A DNA stretch of 64,000 nt, taken from positions 218,001-282,000 of the forward strand of contig NZ_AP014521.1 of the NCBI RefSeq assembly GCF_000828815.1, in the 5' to 3' direction. A program made the position numbers and the translations under genes. Shown one piece after another: positions 49,184 through 62,457 of this stretch; the first letter of the stretch is position 1; every line of letters begins with the position of its first letter. This DNA comes from Candidatus Tachikawaea gelatinosa (lineage in GTDB: Bacteria; Pseudomonadota; Gammaproteobacteria; Enterobacterales; Enterobacteriaceae). The notes under the pieces were generated by a model. It was not told where the DNA came from. It saw only the letters and a list, made by a program, of their open reading frames with translations, and made no database searches.

Positions 49184-50141
49184 AACCAGGTTTAAAAATT
49201 TTTATATTAGCTAAAAATAATGAAATTCTTTCTAAAGTTATCCAAGTATTTTTATTATCATTTGTTTTAATATTTTTTTCAATTATTATTAATTGTTGAA
49301 AAATTTTAATAAAATCTTTTTTTATAAAATTATTAAATTTTTTGTAAAAAGATACATCTTTCATTATAGATAACATGTGTTTTTGTAAAATACGCAATAA
49401 AAGTAAAATTTCTATATTATTACTTTGCATCACTCGTAAAATATAAATAGTTTTTCGAACATTTTGAGAAAAAATAGCATTAATCCAATGAAAAGGCATA
49501 AAAAAAGATGAATTTTTAAATGTATTTTTAACCTTTAAATAAGAAACTTTTTTGTTTGGAAATAATAGTGTACAAATTTCCAATGTGTTATATAAATCTT
49601 CTATGTTATTTTCATAATATTGTTTGAATAAATCTAAAGTTTTTTGATCTAAAATTAGTTTTTTTTGATTAGCAATAAATAAAATAAAACTTGAAATATT
49701 ATCTTGTTTATATATGTTACAATTAATTAATACATTATTTTTTTGAAAAAATTGAATTAATTTATCATTATATGATGATTTTCTTTGATCTTTTATTAAA
49801 AGAAATAATATATTTGTATAGGTTTGAATAATTTTTATTAGATCATTATCAATATTTATATGTTTTTTTTTATCATTATAGTTGATTATGAAAAGCTTTT
49901 TTTCATTAAATAAATTTAATGTTTTACATTCTAATATAATATTTTTTATAGAATCTTCTGTGATTAAATCAAAAGAAAAATGTTGAGTAAATCCTGCATT
50001 TATAGCAATACTTTTAAAGTATTTTTTATATTTATTTATTAAAATAGATTCATTGCCAAATAATAAATAATTTTTTTTAGCATTTTTTTTAAAAAAAAAT
50101 GAATTAAATTCTTGAAAAGAAATTTTCATTAATTCTATCAA
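49176..50141 (-). CDS. holA: DNA polymerase III delta subunit HolA
   Basis: HolA opens the beta clamp within the clamp-loader complex. The protein is divergent and Lys/Asn/Ile-rich, as usual for delta in reduced genomes, with 321 residues against about 343 in E. coli. Support comes from position between leuS and nadD, the N-terminal YLLFGNESILINKYKKYF, and NSSFFMPFHWINAIF, which aligns with HFTPFHWVDALL of E. coli. LRVMQSNNIEILLLLRILQKHML is in the C-terminal domain. lptE, which lies between leuS and holA in E. coli, is missing. Confidence 0.93.
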   Translation of the reverse strand: MIELMKISFQEFNSFFFKKNAKKNYLLFGNESILINKYKKYFKSIAINAGFTQHFSFDLITEDSIKNIILECKTLNLFNEKKLFIINYNDKKKHINIDNDLIKIIQTYTNILFLLIKDQRKSSYNDKLIQFFQKNNVLINCNIYKQDNISSFILFIANQKKLILDQKTLDLFKQYYENNIEDLYNTLEICTLLFPNKKVSYLKVKNTFKNSSFFMPFHWINAIFSQNVRKTIYILRVMQSNNIEILLLLRILQKHMLSIMKDVSFYKKFNNFIKKDFIKIFQQLIIIEKNIKTNDNKNTWITLERISLFLANIKIFKPGYA

Positions 50142-50271
50142 ACATTTATTTAATAATATGTTATGAAATTTTTAATAAAAACTAAATTTAATAAAAATAG
50201 TTTTTATTAAATATAATATGTTTTATTTCATGTAATTTACAAGATAATTGCATTAATAAAATTAGCACTGA

Positions 50272-52875
50272 CTATTCTAAAACAAAATTAATAATTTTTC
50301 TAGGTAAATAAAAAGTTTTTTTAATTTTATGTTTAATAAAATATTTTTCTAATTTTTTTTCATCAAAAATTTTTTTAGTAATTGTTTCTCTAGTATCATG
50401 AATATTTACGTTTATTTTAAAACGCATTTTTCCATTAATTTGAACTATTAAAATATATTTTTTTTGCTGTAATGCTTGTTTATCAACAGTAGGCCATGAT
50501 ACATAATCAATACTTTTTTCATTTTCTAAAGATTGCCATAAAACATAGCAAATATGAGGTGTAAAAGGATAAAGCATAAGAATTATCGATGATAAAGCTT
50601 CATTAATTAATAAATGATTTATGTTTTTTTTCTTTATTTGTTGAACAACCTCATTAGTTAATTCCATAATTGATGCTATAGCAGTATTAAAAGATTGACG
50701 TTTATGAAAATCATGAGTTACTTTTTCAATGGTTTTATGTATTTTAAAACGAAATAGTTGCTCACTATCATTTAAGTTATTTAAATTAATTGATTTTTTT
50801 TCTTTTTTTATATGTTCTTTGTATTGATACGTTAAGCTCCAAATTTTTTTTAAAAAACGATGAGCACCTATAATTCCTGATTCTTTCCACTCTATACTCA
50901 GTTCTACAGGAGCAGCAAACATAATAAATAAACGTAAAGTGTCAGCTCCATATTTTTGTATAATTAAACTTGGATCAATTCCATTATTTTTTGATTTTGA
51001 CATTTTACTTATGCCATCATAAATTAATTGATTATTTTTATTATCATAAGCTTTAATTATGTTACCTTTTTGATCATATTTAACATGTACTTCTGATGGA
51101 GAAATCCAGTTCCGTTGTCCATTAATATCTTTATAATAAAAAGCATGATTTAATACCATACCTTGACACAATAATTTTTTAGCAGGTTCATTGGAACAAA
51201 CTAATCCTATATCACGTAACATTTTATGAAAAAAACGAAAATACATTAAATGCATAATAGCATGTTCTATTCCTCCTATATATTGATCTATTGGTAACCA
51301 ATAATTTGCTTTTTTAGTATCTACCATCCCGTTTTTATAATTAGCACAAGTATAGCGAATATAATACCAAGATGATTCAATAAACGTATCAAATGTATCA
51401 ATTTCACGTAATGCAGGTTCTCCATTAAAAAAAATTTTTTGCCATTTATAATTAGTTTTTAAAAAATTTTTAGATGAATAAAAAATATTTTCAGGTAAAA
51501 TAACGGGTAATTCACTTTCAGGAACAGTAACAATTTTACCATTTTTTAAATATATTACAGGAATAGGAGCACCCCAATATCGTTGTCTAGATATACTCCA
51601 ATCACGTAAACGATATTTAATTTTACGAAAAATTATATTTTCTTTAGAAAGAATATCAAAAATATTTTTAGCAGCCTCAGTACAGTTCAAATCATTAAAA
51701 TGATCAGAGTTAAATAATATATTATTTTTTTCTATATTTTTTTGAGCATTATATTTGATATTTGGTATACTGCCATCGTTATTTAAAATAACAGATTTAA
51801 TTTTAATACCATATTTTTTAGCAAATTCCCAATCTCTTTGATCATGAGCAGGAACTCCCATTATTGCGCCTGTGCCATATTCTTTCAATACAAAATTTGT
51901 TATCCATACCGGTATTTTTTTTTTGGAAATAGGATGAATAGCAAAAATACCAGTGTTTATTCCTTTTTTTTCAATTGATGAAAAATCAGATTCCGATACT
52001 TTTATAGAATTACATTCTTTAATGAAATCTTTAAATAATTGATTTTTTTTAAAAAATATTTTTTTTGTTAAAGGATGATCAATAGATAAACCAATATAAG
52101 TTACACCCATAATGGTTTCATGTCTCGTAGTATAAATTGCAATTTTTTCTTTTTTTTTGTTATCAAATATTATATCAAAAAAAATTTCTACTCCTTCAGA
52201 ACGACCAATCCAGTTTTTTTGCATTTTTTTTACTTTATCTGGCCAATCTAATTCTTTTAAATCATTTAATAATTCTTCTGCATACTTTGTTATCCTAATA
52301 AACCATTGATTAATTTTTTTTTTTTCTGTTTTTGCTTCACACCGCCAACATAAACCATTAATAACTTGTTCATTAGCTAAAACTGTTTTGTCATTAGGAC
52401 ACCAATTTACTGAAGTTTTTTTTTTATAAACTAAACCTTTTTTTAAAATTTTAATAAAAAACCATTGTTCCCATTTATAATAATCAGGCGAACAAGTAGT
52501 TATTTCACGACTCCAATCGTAAGCAAAACCCATGGATTTTAATTGCCTTTTCATTACATTGATGTTTTCTTTAGTCCAAACAGCAGGTGGTATATTATTT
52601 TTTAATGCTGCATTTTCTGCAGGCAGACCAAAAGCGTCCCAACCGATGGGTTGCAGAACATTTTCTCCTAACATACGATGATAACGAGAAATAACATCTC
52701 CAATCGTATAATTACGAATATGTCCCATATGTAAGCTTCCAGAAGGATATGGCAGCATAGAAAGACAATAATATTTTTTTTCTTTTTGATTTTCTAAAAC
52801 TTTATAGGTTTTTTTTTTATGCCATATATTTTGAACAAAACTTTCTACATTTTTTGCAAAATATTCTTCTTTCAT
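50272..52875 (-). CDS. leuS: Leucyl-tRNA synthetase LeuS
   Basis: LeuS charges tRNA-Leu and edits mischarged products. The 867 residues compare with about 860 in E. coli. The class I HIGH motif is HMGHIRNYTIGD (about 48-59) and the KMSKS motif is present as KMSKSKNNG. The CP1 editing domain has TTRHETIMGVTYIGLS and GTGAIMGVPAHDQRDWEFA. The C-terminal anticodon-binding and tRNA-arm domains are present, ending PRKIINFVLE. The gene begins with MKEEYFAKNVESFVQNIW. A 442-base gene-free spacer separates it from argD upstream. Confidence 0.99.
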   Translation of the reverse strand: MKEEYFAKNVESFVQNIWHKKKTYKVLENQKEKKYYCLSMLPYPSGSLHMGHIRNYTIGDVISRYHRMLGENVLQPIGWDAFGLPAENAALKNNIPPAVWTKENINVMKRQLKSMGFAYDWSREITTCSPDYYKWEQWFFIKILKKGLVYKKKTSVNWCPNDKTVLANEQVINGLCWRCEAKTEKKKINQWFIRITKYAEELLNDLKELDWPDKVKKMQKNWIGRSEGVEIFFDIIFDNKKKEKIAIYTTRHETIMGVTYIGLSIDHPLTKKIFFKKNQLFKDFIKECNSIKVSESDFSSIEKKGINTGIFAIHPISKKKIPVWITNFVLKEYGTGAIMGVPAHDQRDWEFAKKYGIKIKSVILNNDGSIPNIKYNAQKNIEKNNILFNSDHFNDLNCTEAAKNIFDILSKENIIFRKIKYRLRDWSISRQRYWGAPIPVIYLKNGKIVTVPESELPVILPENIFYSSKNFLKTNYKWQKIFFNGEPALREIDTFDTFIESSWYYIRYTCANYKNGMVDTKKANYWLPIDQYIGGIEHAIMHLMYFRFFHKMLRDIGLVCSNEPAKKLLCQGMVLNHAFYYKDINGQRNWISPSEVHVKYDQKGNIIKAYDNKNNQLIYDGISKMSKSKNNGIDPSLIIQKYGADTLRLFIMFAAPVELSIEWKESGIIGAHRFLKKIWSLTYQYKEHIKKEKKSINLNNLNDSEQLFRFKIHKTIEKVTHDFHKRQSFNTAIASIMELTNEVVQQIKKKNINHLLINEALSSIILMLYPFTPHICYVLWQSLENEKSIDYVSWPTVDKQALQQKKYILIVQINGKMRFKINVNIHDTRETITKKIFDEKKLEKYFIKHKIKKTFYLPRKIINFVLE

Positions 52876-53317
52876 AAATACTTTATAACCTTATAAAAAA
52901 TGCGTACTGTAATATTATATACAAAATTTAGTTATTCTTAATAGCAAATCTTATCTAAAAACTTAGTAAAAAAACATAAAAATTTTATTACTAAAGATAT
53001 TTTTTTTATTTTAAATAATCGTTAATAAATTATTTTTAATATAATAAAAAAGTTAATTTGCATATAATAAAAAATTTAAAAAAAAATTCTTAATAAATAA
53101 TTAATCTAAAGCGAATATATTCAATTTTTTTAAAAATATCATATTCATTTTAAATGAATTATTTATTAAAAATTAGGATGAAATTTTTAATAGATAAATT
53201 GCATCATTCAATAGATAAAAAAATTTATAGTAAAATTTATATAAACTGTAACCATAATTATGGTCATAATAGCTATATTATAAAAACATATTTTAATATA
53301 AAAAAATATTATGTTTT
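52876..53317. other. Gene-free spacer between argD and leuS, with a candidate leuS promoter
   Basis: Both flanking genes point left. The spacer is low-complexity A+T with stops in all frames. The only feature I can support is TATAAT on the minus strand at 52919-52914, about 40 bases upstream of leuS, with a weak TTAAGA 16 bases before it. No terminator with a GC-containing stem is visible after argD. Confidence 0.6.
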
Positions 53318-55332
<2,015 letters not shown>

Positions 55333-55500
55333 TTATTTTTCTAATATATTAATTGCTTCAGATTTTAATAAAATTGGAATTTTACTGCATATAGGGTAAA
55401 CTAGTTGTTCTTTATGACATATTAGAAACTCTCTTTTATACAAAAGAAGCTGACCTTGACATACAGGGCAACTCAAAAAATTTAAAAAAAAACGATTCAT
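55333..55500 (-). CDS. ycaR: Trm112-like small protein YcaR
   Basis: A 55-residue protein, MNRFFLNFLSCPVCQGQLL and on, that fits the UPF0434/Trm112-like family and E. coli YcaR (60 residues). Shared points are the N-terminal L-x-x-LSCPVC pair of cysteines, the central LICHKEQLVYPI (E. coli LICKLDNLAFPL), and IPILLKSEA (E. coli IPVLLETEA). E. coli has an aspartate/glycine turn where this one has a third cysteine (YPICSKIP). Position upstream of lpxK in the lpxK-ycaR-kdsB order is decisive. Function is unknown; Trm112-type proteins act as zinc-binding partners in other systems. The start is the ATG at 55500. Confidence 0.88.
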   Translation of the reverse strand: MNRFFLNFLSCPVCQGQLLLYKREFLICHKEQLVYPICSKIPILLKSEAINILEK

Positions 55501-55561
55501 TTCTTTCTCTTTCTACTTTGTTAAAATCGATATTAAAAAGTTATATTTTATGTGGTGAAAT

Positions 55562-56587
55562 TTATCTAGCTTTAAATAATTTTTGAATTTTTTCTAATAA
55601 AAAAGATTGTGATTTTTTATCAAATTCAATATCTATCGGTAAAAACCACCAGTTTTTTCGTGCAAAACTTTGACATTTAATTGCATCTTTTTCTGTCATA
55701 ATCAAAGACTCATCATTTTTAATCATTTTGTATAATTCTTTTTTTAAAAAAAAATAATGATCAGGAAATATAATTTTTTTTATAGGAATTACACCATTTT
55801 TTTTTAATATAGAGAAAAAACGATCAGGGTTAGCTATACCAGAAATTGCAACAATTTTGTTTAATTGTTTGGGAAAAACTTTAGATTCATCTATTATATT
55901 TATTGCAAATTTTGTTTTAACCCTCATACATAGTTCTTTTTTTTTAGGAACTCCTTGATTTATAATAACTACATCTACACTTCTTAAACGTTGAGTTCCT
56001 TCTCTCATTAGTTCTAAAGGTAAGAAAGATCTATTTTCAAAACGGTGTATATCATTATTTATCATTAATATTTCAAAATCTCGTGCTAATGCATAATGTT
56101 GTAAACCATCATCCGAAATAATGAGATCGACGTTATGTTTTTTTAAGATTAATTTAACAGCATCAGAACGTTTTGGAGCTACAGCAACTGGTACAGAAGT
56201 TTTTTTAAAAATCAATATTGGTTCATCTCCTACTTCTTGATAAGAAGTATTATTATTTACCAAAATAGGATAATTTTTAGATTTTCCACTATATCCTCTA
56301 GATATTACAGCTACAAAAAATTTTTTTTTCAATATGTTTGTTAACCAAATTACTAGCGGAGTTTTTCCATTTCCACCAACCGTTAAATTACCTATGATAA
56401 TAACTGGAACAGGTGCTTTCCATTTTTTCAACCATCTTTTTTTATAAAGAATACGAATAATATATGTGATTGCCCTATATATTAAACTTAAAGGAAACAG
56501 GAATAAAAAAGAGAATAAACGATGTCTTTTCCAAACCTCATAATTTTTAATTATATTGCATTTTATATAGTTGAGAATATTTGCCAT
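55562..56587 (-). CDS. lpxK: Tetraacyldisaccharide 4'-kinase LpxK
   Basis: LpxK phosphorylates the 4' position of the lipid A disaccharide at the inner membrane. The 341 residues compare with about 328 in E. coli. An N-terminal hydrophobic helix (FLFLFPLSLIYRAITYIIRIL) anchors it. The P-loop is IIGNLTVGGNGKTPLVIWL (about 62-80), with SRGYSGKS, VGDEPILI, ISDDGLQHYALARDFEI and MTEKDAIKC following. The first ATG gives an overlap of 41 bases with the 3' end of msbA and about ten more residues than E. coli, so the real start may be slightly internal at a non-ATG codon. ycaQ, between lpxK and ycaR in E. coli, is absent. Confidence 0.96.
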   Translation of the reverse strand: MANILNYIKCNIIKNYEVWKRHRLFSFLFLFPLSLIYRAITYIIRILYKKRWLKKWKAPVPVIIIGNLTVGGNGKTPLVIWLTNILKKKFFVAVISRGYSGKSKNYPILVNNNTSYQEVGDEPILIFKKTSVPVAVAPKRSDAVKLILKKHNVDLIISDDGLQHYALARDFEILMINNDIHRFENRSFLPLELMREGTQRLRSVDVVIINQGVPKKKELCMRVKTKFAINIIDESKVFPKQLNKIVAISGIANPDRFFSILKKNGVIPIKKIIFPDHYFFLKKELYKMIKNDESLIMTEKDAIKCQSFARKNWWFLPIDIEFDKKSQSFLLEKIQKLFKAR

Positions 56588-58282
56588 TTTTTTTTAATAA
56601 ACTATTATGAGTACCCTTTTCTATAATTAGTCCATCTTCTAAAACTATAATTTCATCAGCTTTTTCAATAGTAGACAATCGATGTGCAATTACTAATAAT
56701 GTACGATTTTTACAAATTTTATTTAAAACTAATTTAATTGAATATTCTGATTCGTTATCAAGAGTTGATGTTGCTTCATCTAGAATTAAAATAGGACATT
56801 TTCTAAATAATGCTCGTGCAATTGCAATACGTTGTTTTTGACCACCTGATAATATTGCTCCATTTTTACCTATAATAGTATCAAAACCATTTTTCATCTT
56901 CTTTATAAAATCTATTGCATGTGCCATTTCTGCTGCTTTTTCAATATCATTACGATTGTATCTTTTATCAAATGCATAAGAAATGTTATTTGCAATTGTA
57001 TCATTAAATAAATAAATATCTTGCGATACCAACGCAAATTGGTTACGTAAATAACGCAATTGATATTTACGTAAATCATAACCGTCTAAAAAAATAGATC
57101 CATTTTTTATATCATAAAAACGGGTTAATAATTTTACTAAAGTGGATTTTCCAGAACCAGATTTCCCAACAAGACCAACCATTTTACCCGGAGATAATTT
57201 TAAATTAATTTTATGTAAAACTGGTGAATTAGATCCCGGATAAGTAAAGTTAACATTATAAAATTCTAAATATCCTTTAGCACACTCAATAACTTTTTTT
57301 CCATTATCATTTTCTTTTTTCTGATCGAGAATAGTAAAGATCGTTTGACAAGAAATCATACCTTTTTGAAATTGAGTATTTATGTTAGTTAAAGATTTTA
57401 AAGGACGCATTAAAGCAATCATACATGAAAATATTACAGTGATTATTCCTGGGGAAAGAGTACATATAATTTTAGGTAAACTAGATATATATAAAATAAA
57501 AGCTAATACTAAAGATAGAATAAATTGTATTATAGGATCAAAAATTGATAATGAAGAAACCAACTTCATATTTTGTTGACGAGTACGATTACTAATTTTT
57601 TCAAATCTTTTTTGTTCTAACTTTTGTCCTCCAAATATTAAAATTTCTTTATGACCTTTTAACATTTCTTCTGTACTATTTGTCACTTGGTCCATATTAT
57701 TTTGCATTTTTTTACTAAAATTACGAAGTTTTTTTGAAAAAAAATGAATAGTTATCAAAACTATAGGAGAAAATAAAAGTAAAATTAAAGAAAGCTTCCA
57801 ACTGTAATAAAACATCGTAATAAATAAAGCAATAATAGAAGTAGTTTCTCTAATTAAAATAATTAAAGCATTAGATGAAGCATCAGCAACTTGTTCTACA
57901 TCATAAGTAACACGTGTTAATAAAGTCCCTATTGATTGCTGATCAAAAAATGCTACAGGTACTTGCATAATATGCTCAAATAAACGACGACGAATAGTCA
58001 TAACAACTTTACTAGAAACCCAAGAAATAGAACAACTAGAAATATAGCTAGTAATTCCTCGAAAAAATATTAAAAAAACAATCTCTAATGATATCCATAA
58101 AATAATTTCATTTTTTTTACTAAATCCATTATCTAAAATTGGTTTTAAAAGTGAAATCAATAAAGTATCACAACCGGCGTTTAATATTAAATTGATTGCA
58201 GCTATAAATAAACCAATTTTATAAGGAGATATAACAGGCCATAATCTCCGAAAAGTTTGGAGAGTAGATTTTTTTTTTTCAT
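56547..58282 (-). CDS. msbA: Lipid A flippase MsbA, frameshifted at a poly(A) tract just after the start
   Basis: MsbA is the homodimeric ABC exporter that flips lipid A-core to the outer leaflet. The in-frame part from about 58265 to 56547 encodes STLQTFRRLWPVISPYK, then ILNAGCDTLLISLLKPILDNGF and the whole rest of MsbA: six helices, Walker [14 protein letters not shown], signature LSGGQKQRIAIARAL, Walker B ILILDEATSTLD and H-loop IAHRLSTIEKADEI. No in-frame ATG exists before this sequence. The ATG at 58282 is followed by a run of eleven A (58269-58279 as T). One more A would place it in frame, giving 578 residues against about 582 in E. coli. A short TTG start at 58160 would delete the first helix. 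I infer slippage rescue. Confidence 0.88.
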
Positions 58283-58536
58283 ACTTTTTTATTAAAAATT
58301 TTTATAGAACATAGTATTATTTTGAATAATTTTAATAAAAGTACTATGAATTTAATAAAGTTATCAATTTTTTCTATACAGTTATTAATAGAGACGCAAT
58401 ATTTTTTATTTTTTATAGAAGAGAGATAACCTAATAAAAAATTAATAATTTTTCATTTGTATCTCATTATCTCTCATAAAAATTATAAACAACATTTTTT
58501 AAAAAAATTATAAATAAATATCTAATAAAATATATT
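58283..58536. other. Spacer between rpsA and msbA at the site of lost ihfB
   Basis: ihfB and ycaI, which lie here in E. coli, are missing. The spacer has a 9-base inverted repeat, GAGAGATAA (58421-58429) and TTATCTCTC (58467-58475), around a long A+T loop. This may form the 3' hairpin of the rpsA transcript. Nothing else is visible. Confidence 0.5.
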
Positions 58537-60216
58537 CTATTCTGATTTTGCAGCTTTAAATGCTTCAGCCATAGTATTTAAAAAACGATTTTCATCTTTT
58601 TTGTTAGTATTTTTAACATTTTTTTTATCAGATAAACGATTTTTTTTATTAATGATAAGATTAATAATTCTATTTTTTCTATCAATATTAACTAATTTAA
58701 CATTGACTTTTTCTCCAATTTTTAAACTTTTTAAATATAAATTATCATTATTTTGATCATTTTCATCATTATCAGTGAAACGAATATATCCTTCAACACT
58801 ATCTGATAGTGCTATTATTAAGTGTTTACTTGATATTTTTTTTATTTTTCCATCGACAATTGATCCCTTTTTATTTTTTATAAGATATGTATTAAATGGA
58901 TCTTCTGATAAATGTTTAATACTTAAAGAAATACGTTCACGTTCAGCATCTACTTGTAACAAAACTGCAGTGATTTTTTCACCTTTTTTATATTTAGAAA
59001 CAGCTTCTTCGCCACTGACGCTCCATGAAATATCAGATAAATGTACCAATCCATCGATTCCTCCATCAAGTCCAATAAATATTCCGAAATCAGTGATTGA
59101 TTTAATTTTTCCTTCAACATGATCACCTTTTTTATAACGATCGGAAAATTCCTGCCATGGATTTATCTTACATTGCTTGAGACCTAAAGAAATACGACGG
59201 CGATCTTCATCAATATCTAAAACCATAATCTCAACTAAATCGTTAACATTTACAACTTTAGATGGATGAACATTCTTATTAGTCCAATCCATTTCAGAAA
59301 CATGTACTAAACCTTCTACTCCTTCTTTTATTTCAACAAAACAACCATAATCTGTCAAATTTGTTACACGACCAGTTAGTTTTGTATTTTCAGGATATTG
59401 TTTAGCAATAGCTAACCATGGATCTTCTCCCATTTGTTTTAATCCAAGAGAAACACGTGTTCTTTCTTTATCAAACTTAAGAACTTTAACGATAACTTCT
59501 TCTCCTACGTTAACAATTTCACTAGGATGTTTAACACGTTTCCATGCCATATCAGTTATATGTAACAATCCATCTACACCACCTAAATCAATAAATGCAC
59601 CATAATCAGTAAGATTTTTTACAATACCTTTAATATCTTTTCCTTCTTCTAAACTTGATAATATTTGATCTCTTTCAGTGTTATTTTCAGATTCAATGAC
59701 AGCACGACGAGATACAACTACGTTATTTCTTTTTTTATCTAATTTTATTACTTTAAATTCTAATTCCTTACCTTCTAAATTTAAACCATCTCTTACAGGA
59801 CGAATATCTACTAAAGAACCTGGTAAAAATGCGCGTACACCATTTATTTCAACAGTAAACCCACCCTTTACTTTACCATTTATTTTTCCAAATATTTTTG
59901 TTGATTCATTATAAACTTTTTCTAACGATACCCAAGCTTCATGTCTTTTTGCTTTTTCTCTCGATAGCAATGTTTCACCAAAGCCATCTTCAATAGCTTC
60001 TAATACAACATCTACTTTATCACCAATAGAAACTTCTATTTCACCTTGCGAATTTTTAAATTGTTCAGAGGGAATAGAAGATTCAGATTTTAATCCAGCA
60101 TCTACAACAACAATATCCTTATCTATAGAAACAACTACCCCGCGAATAATAGCACCTGGACGAATTTCAATTTCTTTTAAAGACTCTTCAAAAAGTTGAG
60201 AAAAGGATTCAGTCAT
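58537..60216 (-). CDS. rpsA: 30S ribosomal protein S1
   Basis: S1 unfolds and docks mRNAs on the 30S subunit. The start is the ATG at 60216 ([17 protein letters not shown]), identical in register to E. coli. A TTG-like upstream extension is not supported. The 559 residues contain six S1 RNA-binding repeats. The first two ([45 protein letters not shown]) bind the ribosome, and the next four show [24 protein letters not shown] and similar repeats. The C-terminus ends [13 protein letters not shown] as in E. coli. There is no Shine-Dalgarno sequence, as also known for E. coli rpsA. Confidence 0.98.
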   Translation of the reverse strand: MTESFSQLFEESLKEIEIRPGAIIRGVVVSIDKDIVVVDAGLKSESSIPSEQFKNSQGEIEVSIGDKVDVVLEAIEDGFGETLLSREKAKRHEAWVSLEKVYNESTKIFGKINGKVKGGFTVEINGVRAFLPGSLVDIRPVRDGLNLEGKELEFKVIKLDKKRNNVVVSRRAVIESENNTERDQILSSLEEGKDIKGIVKNLTDYGAFIDLGGVDGLLHITDMAWKRVKHPSEIVNVGEEVIVKVLKFDKERTRVSLGLKQMGEDPWLAIAKQYPENTKLTGRVTNLTDYGCFVEIKEGVEGLVHVSEMDWTNKNVHPSKVVNVNDLVEIMVLDIDEDRRRISLGLKQCKINPWQEFSDRYKKGDHVEGKIKSITDFGIFIGLDGGIDGLVHLSDISWSVSGEEAVSKYKKGEKITAVLLQVDAERERISLSIKHLSEDPFNTYLIKNKKGSIVDGKIKKISSKHLIIALSDSVEGYIRFTDNDENDQNNDNLYLKSLKIGEKVNVKLVNIDRKNRIINLIINKKNRLSDKKNVKNTNKKDENRFLNTMAEAFKAAKSE

Positions 60217-60317
60217 ATTAATAATTTTTAAAAATTTTAAGTTAAAATCCATCTATTTTCCATATTAAATGAAATTTATTGAATGAAAACCTGCTTATTT
60301 CCAAAGCTAGGAATGAG

Positions 60318-61028
60318 TTATTTATTTTTTTTATATTTTATATTAAACCTATGACATATATATTGCAATGTAGTATCAATTATTTGCTCAATAGATATAT
60401 TACTAGAATCTATAATTAAAGCATTTTTAGTTGGTTTTAATGGTGAAATTAGACGTTCTGTATCACGATTATCTCTCTTTTTTATTTCTTTGATAATATC
60501 TTGATTACGAATAAAAAATCCTTTTTTTTTTAATTGTAAAATACGACGTTTTGCACGAATCTTTATATTTGCATCAAGAAATATTTTAACTTTTGCATCT
60601 GGAAAAACAACCGATCCCATATCACGACCGTTTGCAATTAATCCAGGATATTGACGAAAATTTCGTTGTTTTTTTAAAAGATTATATCTGACTTGAGGAT
60701 AAGTTGCCAAAATAGATGCTAATTCAGAAATATTTGGGGTATTTATATCATTAGTTATGTTTTTGTTATTTAACATGGTTATTAAAATATCATACTTTTT
60801 GATACAAGTAATATTTAAATTTAAAGCAATACTGGCTATTTTTTTTTCATACTCATAAGAATTAGGTTCATATTTTATTTGATTTTCTAAAAGAACTAAA
60901 GCTAAAGATCTATAAAAAATACCAGAATCTAATAAATGCCATTTCAAATAATTAGAAATATATTTAGATAAAGTACTTTTTCCAGAACTGCTTGAACCGT
61001 CAATAGCTATTACGGGAATTTTATTCAT
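60318..61028 (-). CDS. cmk: Cytidylate kinase Cmk
   Basis: Cmk phosphorylates CMP and dCMP. The P-loop is IDGSSSSGKSTLSKYI, with the Cmk-typical WHLLDSGIFYRSLAL, then GRDMGSVVFPDAKVKIFLDA and KRDNRDTERLISPLKP. I place the start at the ATG at 61028 (MNKIPVIAIDG), giving 236 residues, close to the roughly 227 of E. coli. A longer open frame reaches 61160, but those 44 residues have no counterpart and overlap the aroA 3' end. The gene lies between aroA and rpsA as in E. coli. Confidence 0.97.
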   Translation of the reverse strand: MNKIPVIAIDGSSSSGKSTLSKYISNYLKWHLLDSGIFYRSLALVLLENQIKYEPNSYEYEKKIASIALNLNITCIKKYDILITMLNNKNITNDINTPNISELASILATYPQVRYNLLKKQRNFRQYPGLIANGRDMGSVVFPDAKVKIFLDANIKIRAKRRILQLKKKGFFIRNQDIIKEIKKRDNRDTERLISPLKPTKNALIIDSSNISIEQIIDTTLQYICHRFNIKYKKNK

Positions 61029-61083
61029 AATATATATTAAATAAACAAGAGTAAAAAAAGGTATATAAATTCTTGAGTAAGAA

Positions 61084-62379
61084 TTAGGTAGTATAACTAA
61101 TTTCTTTAAAAACTCTGAAAAAGTTTGGAAAAGTTTTTGAAACACATTTTGGATTAACAATAGTAACTGATTTATTAGATAAAGCTATTAAAGAAAAACA
61201 CATTGCCATACGATGATCATTATATGTATTAATTTTAGCATGATGAAATTTTTTAGGCGGAGTAATTATTAAATAATTTTGTCCTTCTTCTATGCACGCT
61301 CCAATTTTTCTTAGTTCTGTTGTCATTGCTTTTAAACGGTCTGTTTCTTTAATGCGCCAATTATAAATATTTTTTAGTATAGTTGTTCCTTTTGCAAAAA
61401 CAGCTACTATAGCTAAAGTCATTGCAGCATCTGGAATATGATTTACATCCATATTAATTGCCCTTAATTGACCATTTCTTTTACAAGTAATATTATTTTT
61501 ACCCCAATAAATATTGGCTCCCATTTTCGCTAAAACATCTGCAAAAAAAATGTCACCTTGCAAACTATTTTTATTTATACCACTGACTTTTACTATTCCA
61601 CCTTTTATTGCTCCTGCTGCTAAAAAATAAGACGCTGACGTCGCGTCTCCTTCGATTAAATAATTTTTAGGAGAAATGTATTGCTGATTACCTAATATAA
61701 TAAATTTTTTATAAGAATCATGTTGTATTGTTATACCAAAATATTTTATTAAATTTAACGTGATATCAATATAAGGTTTCGAAACTAATTCATTTTTTAT
61801 ATAAATTGTAGTATTTTTTTTTGCTAAAGGTGCCATCATTAATAAAGCACTCAAAAATTGACTAGATAAATTTCCATTTAATTGAATATCTCCTCCAGTA
61901 AAACCTCCCTTTATTAATAAGGGTGGATAATTTTTTTTGCCAACATAATCAATTTTTGCTCCACCTTGAGTTAAAGCATCAACAAGATGAAAAATAGGTC
62001 TTTCAGTCATTCTTTGTTCACAAGTTAATAATATATTTTTATTTGCTAATGATAGCATTGCGGTTAAAGAACGCATTGCTGTACCAGCATTACCAAGGAA
62101 TAATGTAATTAAATTATTACTTTTGGGATTTATTTTTTTTCCTTGACCAAACATTTTACAAATATTTAAATTTTCAGAAAATTCGTATTTTACATCTAAA
62201 ATTTTTAGAGCATTTAACATATGTTCAACATCATCACTTTTTAAAAGATTTTCAATATTAGTTTTTCCATTTGCTATAGAAGATAAAAGTAATACTCTAT
62301 TAGAAATACTTTTTGATCCAGGTAAATTAATATTACCATTAACATAATCTATAGGTTTTAAAGTTAGACTTTCGTGCAT
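61084..62379 (-). CDS. aroA: 3-phosphoshikimate 1-carboxyvinyltransferase (EPSP synthase) AroA
   Basis: AroA joins shikimate-3-phosphate and phosphoenolpyruvate in the pathway to phenylalanine, tyrosine and tryptophan. The ATG at 62379 ([15 protein letters not shown]) has GGAG nine bases upstream and matches the E. coli start; a TTG five codons further out is not needed. The 431 residues show [82 protein letters not shown], and [13 protein letters not shown]. It lies directly downstream of serC, the conserved serC-aroA operon. Confidence 0.98.
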   Translation of the reverse strand: MHESLTLKPIDYVNGNINLPGSKSISNRVLLLSSIANGKTNIENLLKSDDVEHMLNALKILDVKYEFSENLNICKMFGQGKKINPKSNNLITLFLGNAGTAMRSLTAMLSLANKNILLTCEQRMTERPIFHLVDALTQGGAKIDYVGKKNYPPLLIKGGFTGGDIQLNGNLSSQFLSALLMMAPLAKKNTTIYIKNELVSKPYIDITLNLIKYFGITIQHDSYKKFIILGNQQYISPKNYLIEGDATSASYFLAAGAIKGGIVKVSGINKNSLQGDIFFADVLAKMGANIYWGKNNITCKRNGQLRAINMDVNHIPDAAMTLAIVAVFAKGTTILKNIYNWRIKETDRLKAMTTELRKIGACIEEGQNYLIITPPKKFHHAKINTYNDHRMAMCFSLIALSNKSVTIVNPKCVSKTFPNFFRVFKEISYTT

Positions 62380-62457
62380 ATAAAAAATCTCCAAAAATTT
62401 ATAACTATAATAAAAATGGTTTATTAATCTATTAACATTAATATAATTTTTTTGTAT

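Noticed and set aside
58775-59914. Plus-strand open frames opposite rpsA
   Set aside because: They mirror the S1 repeats of rpsA and lack ribosome-binding sites or homology.
61029-61160. Extended N-terminus for Cmk
   Set aside because: The 44 extra residues have no counterpart in Cmk and overlap the end of aroA. The ATG at 61028 fits the family.
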